64,000 nt of DNA from Stutzerimonas sp. S1 (lineage in GTDB: Bacteria; Pseudomonadota; Gammaproteobacteria; Pseudomonadales; Pseudomonadaceae), in NCBI RefSeq assembly GCF_025966695.1, contig NZ_JAOEIY010000001.1, positions 568,474-632,473 on the forward strand, written 5' to 3'. Each line of letters begins with the position of its first letter. Position 1 is the stretch's first letter. Below are positions 1 through 9,334 of this stretch, one piece after another. The position numbers and the translations under genes were made by a program. The notes beneath the pieces are model-generated. The model was not told the origin of the DNA and made no database searches. It saw only the letters and a list, made by a program, of their open reading frames with translations.

Positions 1-1544
1 TCGCAATGCGCCACCAGCGGGCGCAGGCCCTTGCCGAGCAGATGACCTGGCACATCCGGCGCAACAAGCACGCCCTGCGACTGAGCGAGGAGCGCCTGTC
101 ACTGGCGCTCAAGGGCAGCAACGATGGCCTCTGGGACCTCGATCTCGAGGCCGGCACGCTGTACGCGTCGCCACGCGCCTGGGAGATGCTCGGCTATCGC
201 CCCGGCGAGCTGCCGTCGGATCTCAAGCTGTGGGAGCGGGTCATGGTGTCCGAGGACGTGAGTCGCGAACGGGCTCGCCTGGCCCAGACGATGCTCTCCA
301 ATGTCGAGCACTTCACCACCGAGCTGCGCATGCAGCACAAGGGTGGCCAGGTCGTACCGGTGCTGTTGCGTGGCTACATCCAGCGCGATAGCCAGGGGCA
401 GGCGCAGCGCATCAGCGGCACCATCATGGATCTGACCGAACGCAAGCGTATCGAGCAGATGAAGAACGAGTTCGTCTCCACGGTCAGCCATGAACTGCGC
501 ACTCCGCTGACCTCGATCAGCGGCGCCCTCGGCCTGATCACCGGCGGTGCGCTGGGCGAGGCACCGGAACCGATGCAGCAGATGCTCGATATCGCCTATC
601 GCAACAGCCAGCGGCTGGGCCACCTGATCAACGACCTGCTCGACATGGAGAAGATGGCCGCCGGCAAGATGACCTTCGACCTGCGCGAACACGCCTTGCC
701 GCGCCTGCTGGAAGATGCTGTGGCGAGCAACCAGGCGTTCGCCGAACAGCATCGGGTTCGCTGCGTGCTCGAGCCACCAGTCAACGTTAACGTCTGGGTC
801 GACGGTCTGCGCCTGCAGCAGGTGCTGAACAATTTTCTCTCCAACGCCATCAAGTTCACGCCCGAGAATGGCGAGGTCCGCGTACGCAGCAGCCTGCGCG
901 GCACGCAGGTGCGCATCAGCGTCAGTGATCAGGGACCGGGCATCCCGCAAGCGTTCCGCGAACATGTCTTCGAGAAGTTCGCCCAGGCCGACGCCTCCGA
1001 CAGCCGCAAGATCGCCGGGACCGGGTTGGGGCTGGCGATCAGCAAGGAGCTCATGGAGCGGATGGGCGGCACCGTCGGCTTCGATTGCGTGGAGGGCGCC
1101 GGCACCACCTTCTGGTGCCAGCTGCCGATCCAGACACCGCTGTTCGGCGATAGCGCCACCAGCGAGGGTCAGCCTCGCCTACTGGTGGTCGAAGACGAGC
1201 CGGACACGGGCCGTCTGCTGCATCTGATGTTGCGCGAAGGCGGCTACGCCGTGGATCGTGTGCAGAGCCTGCACGCGGCGCGGGAAAAACTGGCCACCGG
1301 CAGCTACCAGGCCATGACCCTGGACTTGCACCTTCCCGACGGCAGCGGTCGTCAGCTGATCGAGGAGATCCGCCGCAACCCGGCGCTGCGGAATCTGCCG
1401 GTGATCGTCATCTCCGCCGCCAACCAGTTCGATCAGAGCGCACTGGCCGAACAGATCGTCTGGCTGCACAAGCCGATCACCAGCGCACAGCTGCTGACCA
1501 GCGTGCATAGCGCGCTGCAACCGACGTCGTCACCAGCCAAATAG
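1..1544 (+). CDS. hybrid sensor histidine kinase/response regulator (5' partial)
   Basis: C-terminal part of a membrane-type hybrid two-component kinase; the frame is open to the window edge (first complete codon at 3), so the N-terminal sensor lies outside. Numbering from the ATG at 6: a helical linker (1-30), a PAS domain (about 30-145), a HisKA dimerisation domain with phospho-acceptor H162 in SHELRTPLTS, and an HATPase_c domain with N box N280, G1 DQGPG (308-312) and G2 GTGLGL (338-343). A receiver domain follows from about 390, with acidic pocket EDE (397-399 region) and phospho-acceptor D440 in LDLHLPDG. All catalytic boxes are intact, so an active kinase with intramolecular phosphorelay is expected. 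The input signal and partner cannot be told from this fragment. A perfect terminator hairpin follows the stop. Confidence 0.9.
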   Translation, partial: AMRHQRAQALAEQMTWHIRRNKHALRLSEERLSLALKGSNDGLWDLDLEAGTLYASPRAWEMLGYRPGELPSDLKLWERVMVSEDVSRERARLAQTMLSNVEHFTTELRMQHKGGQVVPVLLRGYIQRDSQGQAQRISGTIMDLTERKRIEQMKNEFVSTVSHELRTPLTSISGALGLITGGALGEAPEPMQQMLDIAYRNSQRLGHLINDLLDMEKMAAGKMTFDLREHALPRLLEDAVASNQAFAEQHRVRCVLEPPVNVNVWVDGLRLQQVLNNFLSNAIKFTPENGEVRVRSSLRGTQVRISVSDQGPGIPQAFREHVFEKFAQADASDSRKIAGTGLGLAISKELMERMGGTVGFDCVEGAGTTFWCQLPIQTPLFGDSATSEGQPRLLVVEDEPDTGRLLHLMLREGGYAVDRVQSLHAAREKLATGSYQAMTLDLHLPDGSGRQLIEEIRRNPALRNLPVIVISAANQFDQSALAEQIVWLHKPITSAQLLTSVHSALQPTSSPAK

Positions 1545-1588
1545 TTACCACCGTCGCGGCGCTACCGACTCATCGGCAAAGCAAAGAA

Positions 1589-1624
1589 AAACGCGGGAGA
1601 GGCCGTCTGACCTCTCCCGCGTTT
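1589..1624. terminator. bidirectional intrinsic terminator
   Basis: Perfect 14-bp stem (1589-1602 with 1611-1624) around an 8-nt loop. An A-run flanks one side and a T-run the other, so it can end both the hybrid kinase transcript (plus) and the rpoH transcript (minus), which converge here. Confidence 0.85.
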
Positions 1625-1648
1625 GATACAGCCGGATCGTCTGGCGTA

Positions 1649-2503
1649 TCAGGCCTGGATCGAACCCTTGAGCTTGGTCATCGCATTCTTTTCCAGCTGA
1701 CGAATGCGCTCGGCAGAGACGTTGTACTTGGCAGCCAGGTCATGCAGGGTCGCCTTGTCTTCGCTCAGCCAGCGCTGCTGGAGGATGTCACGACTGCGCT
1801 CGTCGAGACCTTCGAGCGCTTCATGCAGACTCGAGGTGGAGCTGTCGCTCCAGTCGGCATCTTCCAGCTGACGGGCCGGATCGTAGCGGTGGTCTTCCAG
1901 ATAGTGCGCCGGCGACTGGAATGCGCTGTCGTCGTCAGCATCGGCGGCCGGATCGAAGGCCATGTCATGGCCGGTCAGACGGCTTTCCATCTCCCGCACT
2001 TCGTGCGGCTCGACGCCGAGGCTGTCGGCCACCCGGTTGACCTCGTCGTTGTTCAACCAGGCCAGGCGCTTCTTCTGGCTGCGCAGATTGAAGAACAACT
2101 TGCGCTGCGCCTTGGTAGTGGCGACTTTGACAATGCGCCAGTTGCGCAGGATGAACTCGTGGATCTCGGCCTTGATCCAGTGCACCGCGAAGGACACCAG
2201 ACGCACGCCCATTTCCGGGTTGAAACGCTTGACCGCCTTCATCAGGCCGACATTGCCTTCCTGGATCAGATCGGCCTGGGCCAGCCCATAGCCGGAATAG
2301 CTGCGGGCGATGTGCACTACGAAACGTAGATGAGCCAGGACCATCTGGCGGGCAGCCTCGAGATCCTGGTGATAGAAGAGCCGCTCGCCCAGCTCGCGCT
2401 CCTGCTCGACGGTAAGCAGCGGCAGGCTGTTTACGGTCTGCACGTAGGCCTCGAGGTTGGCTCCCGGGACTAGGGCGTGAACAGGTTGCAGAGTAGTTGT
2501 CAT
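1649..2503 (-). CDS. rpoH: RNA polymerase heat-shock sigma factor RpoH (sigma-32)
   Basis: 284 residues, the usual length for sigma-32. It directs RNA polymerase to heat-shock promoters (chaperones, proteases). Region 2 is clear ([19 protein letters not shown], then a [15 protein letters not shown] stretch). It is followed by the RpoH-specific box QRKLFFNLR, which separates RpoH from RpoD and RpoS. Region 4 helix-turn-helix near the end reads [20 protein letters not shown]. The start ATG has a strong ribosome-binding site, GGAGG six bases upstream. It lies directly downstream of ftsYEX on the same strand, the arrangement known from other gammaproteobacteria, with its own candidate promoter in the 111-bp gap. 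Confidence 0.97.
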   Translation of the reverse strand: MTTTLQPVHALVPGANLEAYVQTVNSLPLLTVEQERELGERLFYHQDLEAARQMVLAHLRFVVHIARSYSGYGLAQADLIQEGNVGLMKAVKRFNPEMGVRLVSFAVHWIKAEIHEFILRNWRIVKVATTKAQRKLFFNLRSQKKRLAWLNNDEVNRVADSLGVEPHEVREMESRLTGHDMAFDPAADADDDSAFQSPAHYLEDHRYDPARQLEDADWSDSSTSSLHEALEGLDERSRDILQQRWLSEDKATLHDLAAKYNVSAERIRQLEKNAMTKLKGSIQA

Positions 2504-2531
2504 GCAGTTCCTCCGATAGTGAAGCTGCAGC

Positions 2532-2559
2532 AGTTTAGCACTGCCGCATGAGACTGCAA
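2532..2559 (-). promoter_or_regulatory. candidate sigma-70 promoter of rpoH
   Basis: On the minus strand, TTGCAG (2559-2554) and TAAACT (2537-2532) are separated by 16 bp. The -10 lies 28 bp upstream of the rpoH ATG. Matches are 5/6 and 4/6. A small hairpin (GCAGT-N5-ACTGC) overlaps the -10. Prediction only. Confidence 0.35.
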
Positions 2560-2614
2560 GCGCTCGGAAAAGTTCACTTACTCATCCATTAAATTCTTAT
2601 TTTTCAATAAGTTA

Positions 2615-3637
2615 TCATCGAGGCGCGAGTTCACTGAGATGCCTCGCCACGGCCAGCCAGGCACCAATGTAGCCCAGCAGTACGGCACCCAGCACCAGCG
2701 AGAAACCATCCCCGGACGGCACGCCGGCCAGCCCGAAATCGCTGCCATACAGACCGGCCAGGCGGGTCACCGCCTCGTTCAGCCAGCCCAGCCCATAAGC
2801 CAGCAGCAGCCAGGCGATCAACCCGGCACCCAGACCGTAGAGCGCGCCCATGTAGAGAAATGGCCGCCGCACATACCCATCGGTGCCGCCCACCAGTTTT
2901 ACCACCTCGATCTCGGTGCGGCGGTTTTCGATGTGCAGGCGGATGGTGTTACCGATCACCAGCAGCAACGTGGCGATCAGCAGCAGACTGAGGCCGAAGA
3001 CGAAGCGGTCACCGAGCTTGAGGATCGCCGTCAGGCGTTCCACCCAGAGCAGGTCCAGCTGCGCCTGCTGCACGCCCGGCAGTTCGGCCAGCCGCTGGCG
3101 CAATGCCTCCAGCTTGTCCTTGTCGACTTCCTCGGGCGTCACCAGCACCACACCGGGCAGCGGATTCTCCGGTAGCTCCTTGAGCGCCTCGCCAAGCCCG
3201 GAAAGCTGCTGGAACTCTTCCAGCGCGGCCTCGCGACTGATCCACTCAGCTTCGGCCACATCGGGTAGCGCAGCCACCTCGTCGCGCAGCTTCTCGCCGC
3301 CGGCTGAATCCACCTCCAACTGCAGGAACAGCGAGATCTGTGCCGCGCGCTGCCAGGAGCCACCGAGCCGCTCGACGTTGTCCAGCAGCAGCGCCAGCCC
3401 CATCGGCAGGCTCAGGGCAACCGCCATTACCAGGCAGGTGAAGAAACTGCCGATCGGCTGCTTGAACAGCCGGCTGACGCTGTCCACCAGGCTGGCCCGA
3501 TGGCTTTCCAGCCAGGCATGCAACAGCGCCTTGAAGTCCGGTTCGTCATTCTTGTGGTCAGTTTTCTTCACCGAGCCGCCAACTCGCTCGGCAGTGCTCG
3601 GATTCGATTTGGCGGTGGGCTTGTGTTCGGTGCTCAT
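2615..3637 (-). CDS. ftsX: cell division protein FtsX
   Basis: Integral membrane partner of the ATPase FtsE at the division septum. In known systems FtsEX transmits ATP-driven conformational change to periplasmic peptidoglycan hydrolase activators. 340 residues: a charged cytoplasmic N-terminal extension (about 1-65), a first membrane helix (about 68-86), a periplasmic domain (about 90-220), then three more helices in the C-terminal half, as expected for FtsX. The ATG overlaps the ftsE stop by one base (TGATG), indicating translational coupling. Its 3' end is followed by rpoH on the same strand. Confidence 0.96.
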   Translation of the reverse strand: MSTEHKPTAKSNPSTAERVGGSVKKTDHKNDEPDFKALLHAWLESHRASLVDSVSRLFKQPIGSFFTCLVMAVALSLPMGLALLLDNVERLGGSWQRAAQISLFLQLEVDSAGGEKLRDEVAALPDVAEAEWISREAALEEFQQLSGLGEALKELPENPLPGVVLVTPEEVDKDKLEALRQRLAELPGVQQAQLDLLWVERLTAILKLGDRFVFGLSLLLIATLLLVIGNTIRLHIENRRTEIEVVKLVGGTDGYVRRPFLYMGALYGLGAGLIAWLLLAYGLGWLNEAVTRLAGLYGSDFGLAGVPSGDGFSLVLGAVLLGYIGAWLAVARHLSELAPR

Positions 3638-4305
3638 CAGCTGGCCTCCCCGTCACCGATCAGGCGACCTCGTTGCAGCGTGAGCATGCGGTGACGCATG
3701 CGCGCGATCAGCGCCAGGTCATGGCTGGCAATCAGCACGGTGGTGCCCAACCGGTTGATGTCCTCGAAAACTCCCATGATCTCGGCGGCCAGCCGCGGAT
3801 CGAGGTTGCCGGTGGGTTCGTCGGCGAGCAGCAGCGCCGGCCGATGCACCACGGCGCGGGCAATACCGACACGCTGCTGCTGACCGGTGGACAGGTCCGC
3901 CGGGAACTGCAGCGCCTTGTCCTTTAGGCTGACGCGCTCCAGCGCGGTCATCACCCGCTGACCAATCTCGCGCTTGTTCAAGCCGAGGATCTGCAAGGGC
4001 AACGCGACGTTGTCGAACACCGTGCGGTCGAACAGCAACTGGTGGTTCTGGAACACCACGCCGATCTGTCGACGCAGGAAGGGAATCTGCGCATTGGTGA
4101 TGCGCGACAGATCCTGGCCGGCCAGCAGCAGCTTGCCACTGGTAGGCCGCTCCATCGCCAGCAACAGGCGCAACAGGGTGCTCTTGCCGGCGCCGGAGTG
4201 CCCGGTAACGAAGAGGAATTCACCACGCTGCACATGGAAGGAAAGCTCGTGCAGCCCGACGTGACCGTTGGGATAGCGTTTGCCGACCTGATCGAAGCGG
4301 ATCAT
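3637..4305 (-). CDS. ftsE: cell division ATP-binding protein FtsE
   Basis: 222-residue ABC ATPase, the normal size of FtsE. Starts [14 protein letters not shown]. Walker A GHSGAGKST (about 35-43), signature LSTGQQQR (a common FtsE variant of LSGGQ), Walker B LLLADEPTGNLD, and switch histidine in IASHD. The open frame extends far upstream, but the family N-terminus and a 4-bp ATGA overlap with the ftsY stop fix the start at 4305. It forms an ATPase dimer on FtsX and acts at the divisome. Confidence 0.97.
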   Translation of the reverse strand: MIRFDQVGKRYPNGHVGLHELSFHVQRGEFLFVTGHSGAGKSTLLRLLLAMERPTSGKLLLAGQDLSRITNAQIPFLRRQIGVVFQNHQLLFDRTVFDNVALPLQILGLNKREIGQRVMTALERVSLKDKALQFPADLSTGQQQRVGIARAVVHRPALLLADEPTGNLDPRLAAEIMGVFEDINRLGTTVLIASHDLALIARMRHRMLTLQRGRLIGDGEAS

Positions 4306-5579
4306 TTGCCGTCCTGTTGACCGAACAGTGCCTTGACGAAGGCGTCCGCCTCGAAGGTACGCAGATCGTCGATTCCCTCGCCGACGCCAATGAAGCGGAT
4401 CGGCGTGCCGAACTGCTTGGCCAGAGCGAAGATCACTCCGCCCTTGGCGGTGCCGTCGAGCTTGGTCAGTGCCAGGCCGGTAAGTTCGACCGCCTGGTTG
4501 AACTGGCGCGTCTGGTTGATCGCGTTCTGCCCGGTGCCGGCGTCGAGCACCAGCAGCACTTCGTGCGGCGCTGTTTCGTCGAGCTTGCCGATGACTCGAC
4601 GGACCTTCTTCAGCTCCTCCATCAGATTGTCCTTGGTGTGCAGCCGCCCGGCGGTATCGGCGATCAGCACGTCGATGCCGCGCGCCTTGGCGGCCTGCAC
4701 CGCATCGAAGATCACCGAGGCTGAATCGGCGCCGGTGTGCTGGGCAATCACCGGAATCCGGTTGCGCTCGCCCCACACCTGCAGCTGCTCGACCGCAGCG
4801 GCGCGGAAGGTGTCGCCGGCAGCGAGCATGACCTTCTTGCCTTCGAGCTGCAGCTTCTTGGCCAGCTTGCCGATGGTGGTGGTCTTGCCGACACCGTTCA
4901 CCCCAACCACCAGGATCACGTACGGCCGCGCCTGGCTGTCGATGATCAGCGGCTGCTCGACCGGCTTGAGCAGGCCGCTCAGCTCTTCCTGCAGCGCGCC
5001 ATACAGCGCACCGCTGTCGGCCAGCTCCTTGCGCGACACGCGGCGGGTGAGGTTCTGCATGATCACGCCGGTCGCCTCGACGCCGACGTCGGCGGTCAGC
5101 AGACGGGTTTCCAGCTCTTCCAGCAGGTCGTCGTCGATGGCCTTTTTACCGAGGAACAGGCTGGCCATGCCCTCGCCGATACTGGCGCTGGTCTTCGACA
5201 GCCCCTGCTTTAAGCGAGCGAAGAACCCGAGTCGACTTGGCGCCTCGGGTTCAGCCGTCGGCGCCGCCTCGACGACGGCTGTCGGCTCGGGTTCGGGTTC
5301 GGGCTCGGGTTCGGGTTCGGGTTCGGCCAAAACAACCGGCTCGACTGCAGCGGCAGGCTGCTCCGCTTCGGCTGCGGCAACGGGCTGCTCGGCGAGCGCC
5401 TCGGCAGTTTCGGCGGCGCGGCTGTCAGGCTGCTCGGCAAACGGCTGGCTATCTTCCGGCGCTTCGGTAGCAGGCGGCTCGGCGGCAGGCGCTTGGGGCT
5501 TCTTGCGCAGCCAGCCGAACAGGCCTTTCTTCTCGCCGGCATCGCCCGGCGTCTTCTTGTCGTCGTTGGAACCAAACAT
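4302..5579 (-). CDS. ftsY: signal recognition particle receptor FtsY
   Basis: SRP receptor GTPase that docks ribosome-SRP complexes at the inner membrane. 425 residues from the ATG at 5579, which gives the family N-terminus MFGSNDDKK; an in-frame GTG ten codons upstream is a less likely start. Order: an N-terminal amphipathic/basic stretch ([12 protein letters not shown]), a long acidic Ala/Glu/Pro A-domain (about 30-130) containing seven consecutive Glu-Pro pairs, the N helical bundle, and the G domain. The G domain carries [15 protein letters not shown], the [11 protein letters not shown] insertion-box motif, DTAGR and [10 protein letters not shown]. Upstream of ftsE and ftsX with a 4-bp overlap, the classic ftsYEX operon. 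Confidence 0.97.
   Translation of the reverse strand: MFGSNDDKKTPGDAGEKKGLFGWLRKKPQAPAAEPPATEAPEDSQPFAEQPDSRAAETAEALAEQPVAAAEAEQPAAAVEPVVLAEPEPEPEPEPEPEPTAVVEAAPTAEPEAPSRLGFFARLKQGLSKTSASIGEGMASLFLGKKAIDDDLLEELETRLLTADVGVEATGVIMQNLTRRVSRKELADSGALYGALQEELSGLLKPVEQPLIIDSQARPYVILVVGVNGVGKTTTIGKLAKKLQLEGKKVMLAAGDTFRAAAVEQLQVWGERNRIPVIAQHTGADSASVIFDAVQAAKARGIDVLIADTAGRLHTKDNLMEELKKVRRVIGKLDETAPHEVLLVLDAGTGQNAINQTRQFNQAVELTGLALTKLDGTAKGGVIFALAKQFGTPIRFIGVGEGIDDLRTFEADAFVKALFGQQDGK
5284..5325 (-). repeat. in-frame 6-bp tandem repeat in ftsY (Glu-Pro)7
   Basis: Seven head-to-tail hexamers on the plus strand (ggttcg with two ggctcg variants) encode seven Glu-Pro pairs in the FtsY acidic domain. Because the unit is 6 bp, slippage would change repeat number without shifting frame. 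Confidence 0.85.
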
Positions 5580-5817
5580 GGAGAAGATATTCTCAAGGAT
5601 GCAAAACACCGGCAGTCACGCTGCCGGCCAGACGGGGGCTATCCTAGCACCTCCCCGCCGGGGTGCGCTAAACGCGGCCGGGCCAGCTTCGCCGGGAGCC
5701 GGCGCGGCCATCGTGGAACGCCCTGCTTTGCCTGATCCAGTCGCGCCAGTACCATGGCCGACGCGTTGCCCGCCCGGCCAGCCTGCCCCGACGGAATTCT
5801 ACTGGGAAACCCTGCAT

Positions 5818-7170
5818 ATGCCCCTGATGTTATGCCGCGCCGCCGCCCTGCTGTTCGGCGCCCTGTACCTGCCGCTGCTCGCTGCGGCCGATAGCCAGCC
5901 CACCCACGAATTCTTCCTCGACAACGGGCTGAAAGTGATCGTGCGTGAGGATCATCGCGCGCCGGTGGTGGTCTCGCAGCTCTGGTACAAGGTCGGTTCC
6001 AGCTACGAGACCCCCGGCCACACCGGACTGTCCCACGCGCTCGAACACATGATGTTCAAGGGCAGCCGCAAGCTCGGCCCCGGCGAAGCCTCACGTATCC
6101 TGCGCGAGCTGGGCGCCGAGGAAAACGCCTTCACCAGCGATGACTACACCGCCTATTACCAGGTCCTGGCCCGCGACCGCCTGGCCGTCGCCTTTGAACT
6201 CGAGGCCGATCGCCTCTCCAGTCTCAAACTGCCGGTCGAAGAGTTCACCCGCGAGATCGAGGTCATCAAAGAAGAACGCCGCCTGCGTACCGACGACAAG
6301 CCCAGCTCGCTGGCGTTCGAGCGTTTCAAGGCGCTGGCCTACCCGGCGAGCGGTTACCACAACCCCACCATCGGCTGGATGGCCGATCTCGAGCGCATGC
6401 AGGCGGACGAGCTGCGCGCCTGGTACGAGCAGTGGTATGCGCCGAACAACGCCACTCTGGTGGTGGTCGGTGACGTCACCCTCCCCGAGGTGCGCGAGCT
6501 GGCCGAGCGCTATTTCGGTGCAATCGCCAAGCGCCCGGTGCCGTCAGCCAAGGCACCGCTGGAGCTGAGCGAGCCCGGCGAACGGCGCCTGCAACTGCAC
6601 GTCAACACCCAGCTACCGAGCCTGTTGATGGCCTTCAACGTGCCGAGCCTGTCCACCGAGACGAACGCACGGCAGGTGCATGCCCTGCGCCTGATCGCCG
6701 CGCTGCTCGACGGCGGCTACAGCGCACGCCTGCCGCAACAGCTCGAGCGCGGCGAGGAACTGGTGACCAGCGCCTCGGCCTGGTACGACGCCTACGCCCG
6801 CGGCGATAGCCTGTTCGTGCTCTCGGCAGCGCCCAACGTACAAAAGGGCCGCACGCTGGCCGAGGTCGAAAGCGGATTGTGGAGCGAACTCGACAAGCTC
6901 AAGCAGGAAGCTCCCAGCCGCGAAGAGCTGGAGCGCGTGCGGGCCCAGGTCATCGCCGGACTGGTCTACGAGCGCGACTCGATCACCCGTCAGGCCACCA
7001 CCATCGGCCAGCTGGAGACCGTCGGCCTGTCCTGGCGGCTGATGGACGAGGAGCTGGCGGCACTGGAAGCCGTTACTCCCGAAGATATCCAGCAAGCGGC
7101 ACGCAGCTACTTCACCCGCACGCGCATGAGCGTGGCTCATGTGCTGCCCAAGGAGACTGGCAATGAATAA
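5818..7170 (+). CDS. M16 family zinc metallopeptidase (catalytic subunit)
   Basis: 450-residue pitrilysin/insulinase-family peptidase with a Sec signal peptide (MPLMLCRAAALLFGALYLPL, cleavage near AAA-D), so periplasmic. The inverted zinc motif HxxEH is intact at H73-x-x-E76-H77 (SHALEHMMFKG); the distal glutamate ligand is near residue 153 in EVIKEERR. A C-terminal inactive M16 half follows. The start at 5818 (ATG) is followed by a second in-frame ATG at 5827; either gives a signal peptide. The long open frame upstream, opposite ftsY, is not coding. The stop overlaps the next M16 gene by 8 bp, implying a heterodimer of an active and an inactive M16 chain. Confidence 0.9.
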   Translation: MPLMLCRAAALLFGALYLPLLAAADSQPTHEFFLDNGLKVIVREDHRAPVVVSQLWYKVGSSYETPGHTGLSHALEHMMFKGSRKLGPGEASRILRELGAEENAFTSDDYTAYYQVLARDRLAVAFELEADRLSSLKLPVEEFTREIEVIKEERRLRTDDKPSSLAFERFKALAYPASGYHNPTIGWMADLERMQADELRAWYEQWYAPNNATLVVVGDVTLPEVRELAERYFGAIAKRPVPSAKAPLELSEPGERRLQLHVNTQLPSLLMAFNVPSLSTETNARQVHALRLIAALLDGGYSARLPQQLERGEELVTSASAWYDAYARGDSLFVLSAAPNVQKGRTLAEVESGLWSELDKLKQEAPSREELERVRAQVIAGLVYERDSITRQATTIGQLETVGLSWRLMDEELAALEAVTPEDIQQAARSYFTRTRMSVAHVLPKETGNE

Positions 7171-8701
7171 CCCCGGCATTTTGCGGCACGGCCTGACCGG
7201 CCTACTGCTGGCGGCCTGTCTCGGGCTCGCCGGCTGTGACAAGGACACGCCCATCACGCCGCCGACCACGCAAACGGCGCCCGCGGCGACCGAGACCAAT
7301 GCCGGCGGTCCAGCGCCCGCGTCGAACGAAAGCAGCACCGACCAGCCGCGACTGGAATCACTCGCCAGCCTCGGCGACCAGCCCCTGGCGCGGCGCAAAC
7401 TGGACATCCAGACCTGGCAGACCGCCGAGGGCGCCAAGGTGCTGTTCGTCGAGGCCCACGAGCTGCCGATGTTCGACCTGCGCCTGACATTCGCTGCCGG
7501 CAGCAGCCAGGACAACGGCACGCCGGGCCTGGCGCTGCTGACCAATGCGATGCTCAACGAAGGCATCGCCGGCAAAGACGTCACGGCCATCGCCCAGGGC
7601 TTCGAGGGGCTCGGCGCGGACTTCAGCAACGGCTCCTACCGCGACATGGCGGTCGCCAGCCTGCGCAGCCTGAGCGCACCGGACAAACGCACCGCCGCGC
7701 TCGAGCTGTTCAGCGAAGTGGTTGGGCGGCCGACTTTCCCCGAGGACTCGCTGCAGCGGATCAAGAACCAGCTGCTGGCCGGCTTCGAATTCCAGAAGCA
7801 GAACCCCGGCAAGCTGGCCAGCCTGGCGTTGTTCGAGCAGCTCTATGGCGAACATCCCTACGCCCACGCCAGCGAAGGCACGGCCGAATCGGTGCCGACG
7901 ATCAGCGTGCAGCAGCTACGCGATTTCCATCGCCAGGCTTACGCTGCCGGCAATCTGGTGATCGCGCTGGTCGGTGACCTCACTCGGGCGGATGCCGAGG
8001 CCACCGCCGCGCAGATTTCCGCGGCGCTGCCATCCGGCCCCGCGCTGCCGCCAACCCCGGCACCTAAGGCGCCGCCGGCCGGCAAGCACCACATCGAGTA
8101 TCCGTCCAACCAGACTCACCTGCTGCTCGCCCAGCTCGGCATTCCCCGCGGCCATCCGGACTACGCAGCTCTGTATCTGGGTAACCAGATTCTCGGCGGC
8201 GGCGGCTTCGGCACCCGACTGATGGAAGAGGTGCGCGAGAAGCGCGGACTCACCTACGGCATCTACTCCGGCTTCAGCCCGATGCGTGCCAACGGCCCGT
8301 TCATGATCAGCATGCAGACCCGCGCCGAGCTTACCGACGGCGCGCTGGAGCTGGTGCAGCAGCTGGTACGCGACTACCTCGCCGAAGGCCCCAGCGAGGC
8401 AGAACTGGAACGCAGCAAGCGCGAGATCGCCGGCAGTTTCCCGCTGTCCACCGCCAGCAACGCCGACATCGTCGGCCAGCTCGGCAGCATCGGTTTCTAC
8501 GATCTGCCGCTGACCTACCTGGAGGACTTCATGGGCGAGATCCAGACACTCACGGTCGAACAGGTCAAGACGGCGATGAACAAGCACCTGCAGGGCGACG
8601 GTTTCGTCATCGTCACTGCCGGCCCCAGCGTCGAGCAGCAGCCGCTGCCGCCCCCCACCGAACGACCTGTCGAACAGCCCAGCGCGGTTCCGGAGCATTG
8701 A
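7163..8701 (+). CDS. M16-like lipoprotein lacking the zinc site (non-catalytic partner)
   Basis: 512 residues beginning MNNPGILRHGL. A lipoprotein signal ends in lipobox LAGC (Cys near 23), predicting membrane anchoring. A Pro/Thr/Ala-rich linker precedes an M16 fold. In the position of HxxEH the sequence reads LALLTNAML, so zinc ligands are missing. The C-terminal half retains the M16 R/Y signature (GGGFGTRLMEEVREKRGLTYG). Family knowledge: proteobacterial M16 pairs of one HxxEH chain and one R/Y chain work as heterodimers. The start overlaps the upstream peptidase by 8 bp and the stop overlaps rsmD by 1 bp, so the three genes are probably co-translated. Confidence 0.88.
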   Translation: MNNPGILRHGLTGLLLAACLGLAGCDKDTPITPPTTQTAPAATETNAGGPAPASNESSTDQPRLESLASLGDQPLARRKLDIQTWQTAEGAKVLFVEAHELPMFDLRLTFAAGSSQDNGTPGLALLTNAMLNEGIAGKDVTAIAQGFEGLGADFSNGSYRDMAVASLRSLSAPDKRTAALELFSEVVGRPTFPEDSLQRIKNQLLAGFEFQKQNPGKLASLALFEQLYGEHPYAHASEGTAESVPTISVQQLRDFHRQAYAAGNLVIALVGDLTRADAEATAAQISAALPSGPALPPTPAPKAPPAGKHHIEYPSNQTHLLLAQLGIPRGHPDYAALYLGNQILGGGGFGTRLMEEVREKRGLTYGIYSGFSPMRANGPFMISMQTRAELTDGALELVQQLVRDYLAEGPSEAELERSKREIAGSFPLSTASNADIVGQLGSIGFYDLPLTYLEDFMGEIQTLTVEQVKTAMNKHLQGDGFVIVTAGPSVEQQPLPPPTERPVEQPSAVPEH

Positions 8702-9294
8702 TGGCCAACCCACCGATTCGACCCAGCGCCCATGGCGGCCAGGGCCAGCTACGCATCATCGCCGGCGACTGGCGCTCGCGCCGCTTCAGCTTCCCCGACG
8801 CCGAAGGCCTGCGACCGACACCGGATCGCGTGCGCGAAACCCTGTTCAACTGGCTGATGCCCTACCTCTCGGGCGCACGGGTACTCGACCCCTTCACCGG
8901 CAGCGGTGCGCTCTACCTCGAGGCACTGTCACGTGGCGCGGGCATGGCGCTGGCGCTCGACGTCAACGCCAACGCCATCGCCAGCCTGCGCAAGCACCTG
9001 GACACGCTGAATTGCGGCAACGGCCAGCTGCTGCAGAGCGATGCCCTGCGCTATCTGGAAACCCAGACGCCGACACCGTTCGATCTGGTGTTCCTCGACC
9101 CGCCGTTCAACAAGAACCTGCTGCAGCCGGCCTGCACCTTGCTGGAAAGCAAGGGCTGGCTGGCCGAGCGCGCCTGGATCTACACCGAAAGCGAAGCGCT
9201 GCCGTCGAGCCTCGGGCTGCCGGGCAACTGGCGTCTGCATCGCGAGAAAAAGGCCGGCAAGGTGTATTACGCGCTGTGGGAGCGCACGGCCTGA
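8701..9294 (+). CDS. rsmD: 16S rRNA (guanine(966)-N2)-methyltransferase RsmD
   Basis: 197-residue Rossmann-fold methyltransferase that makes m2G966 in 16S rRNA. It shows the family start GQLRIIAGDWRSRRF and RPTPDRVRETLFNWL. SAM-binding motif I is VLDPFTGSGALYLEALSRGA and the catalytic motif IV is FLDPPF. The ATG (8701) shares one base with the TGA of the M16 lipoprotein gene (TGATG); an in-frame TTG one codon earlier is less likely. In many gammaproteobacteria rsmD neighbours ftsY and coaD; here ftsY is the divergent neighbour and coaD is 12 kb away. Confidence 0.95.
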   Translation: MANPPIRPSAHGGQGQLRIIAGDWRSRRFSFPDAEGLRPTPDRVRETLFNWLMPYLSGARVLDPFTGSGALYLEALSRGAGMALALDVNANAIASLRKHLDTLNCGNGQLLQSDALRYLETQTPTPFDLVFLDPPFNKNLLQPACTLLESKGWLAERAWIYTESEALPSSLGLPGNWRLHREKKAGKVYYALWERTA

Positions 9295-9334
9295 GCGGAT
9301 CAGGGGCCGCGGCTGACGCGCGGCACCGTGCGGT

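Noticed and set aside
5609..5627. CCGGCAG-N5-CTGCCGG inverted repeat just upstream of ftsY
   Set aside because: Short GC-rich stem in a 5' leader; no evidence that it is an operator or attenuator.
4333..5817. Long N-terminal extension of the first M16 peptidase running antisense to ftsY
   Set aside because: Ser/Arg-rich shadow of ftsY; the real signal peptide begins at 5818.
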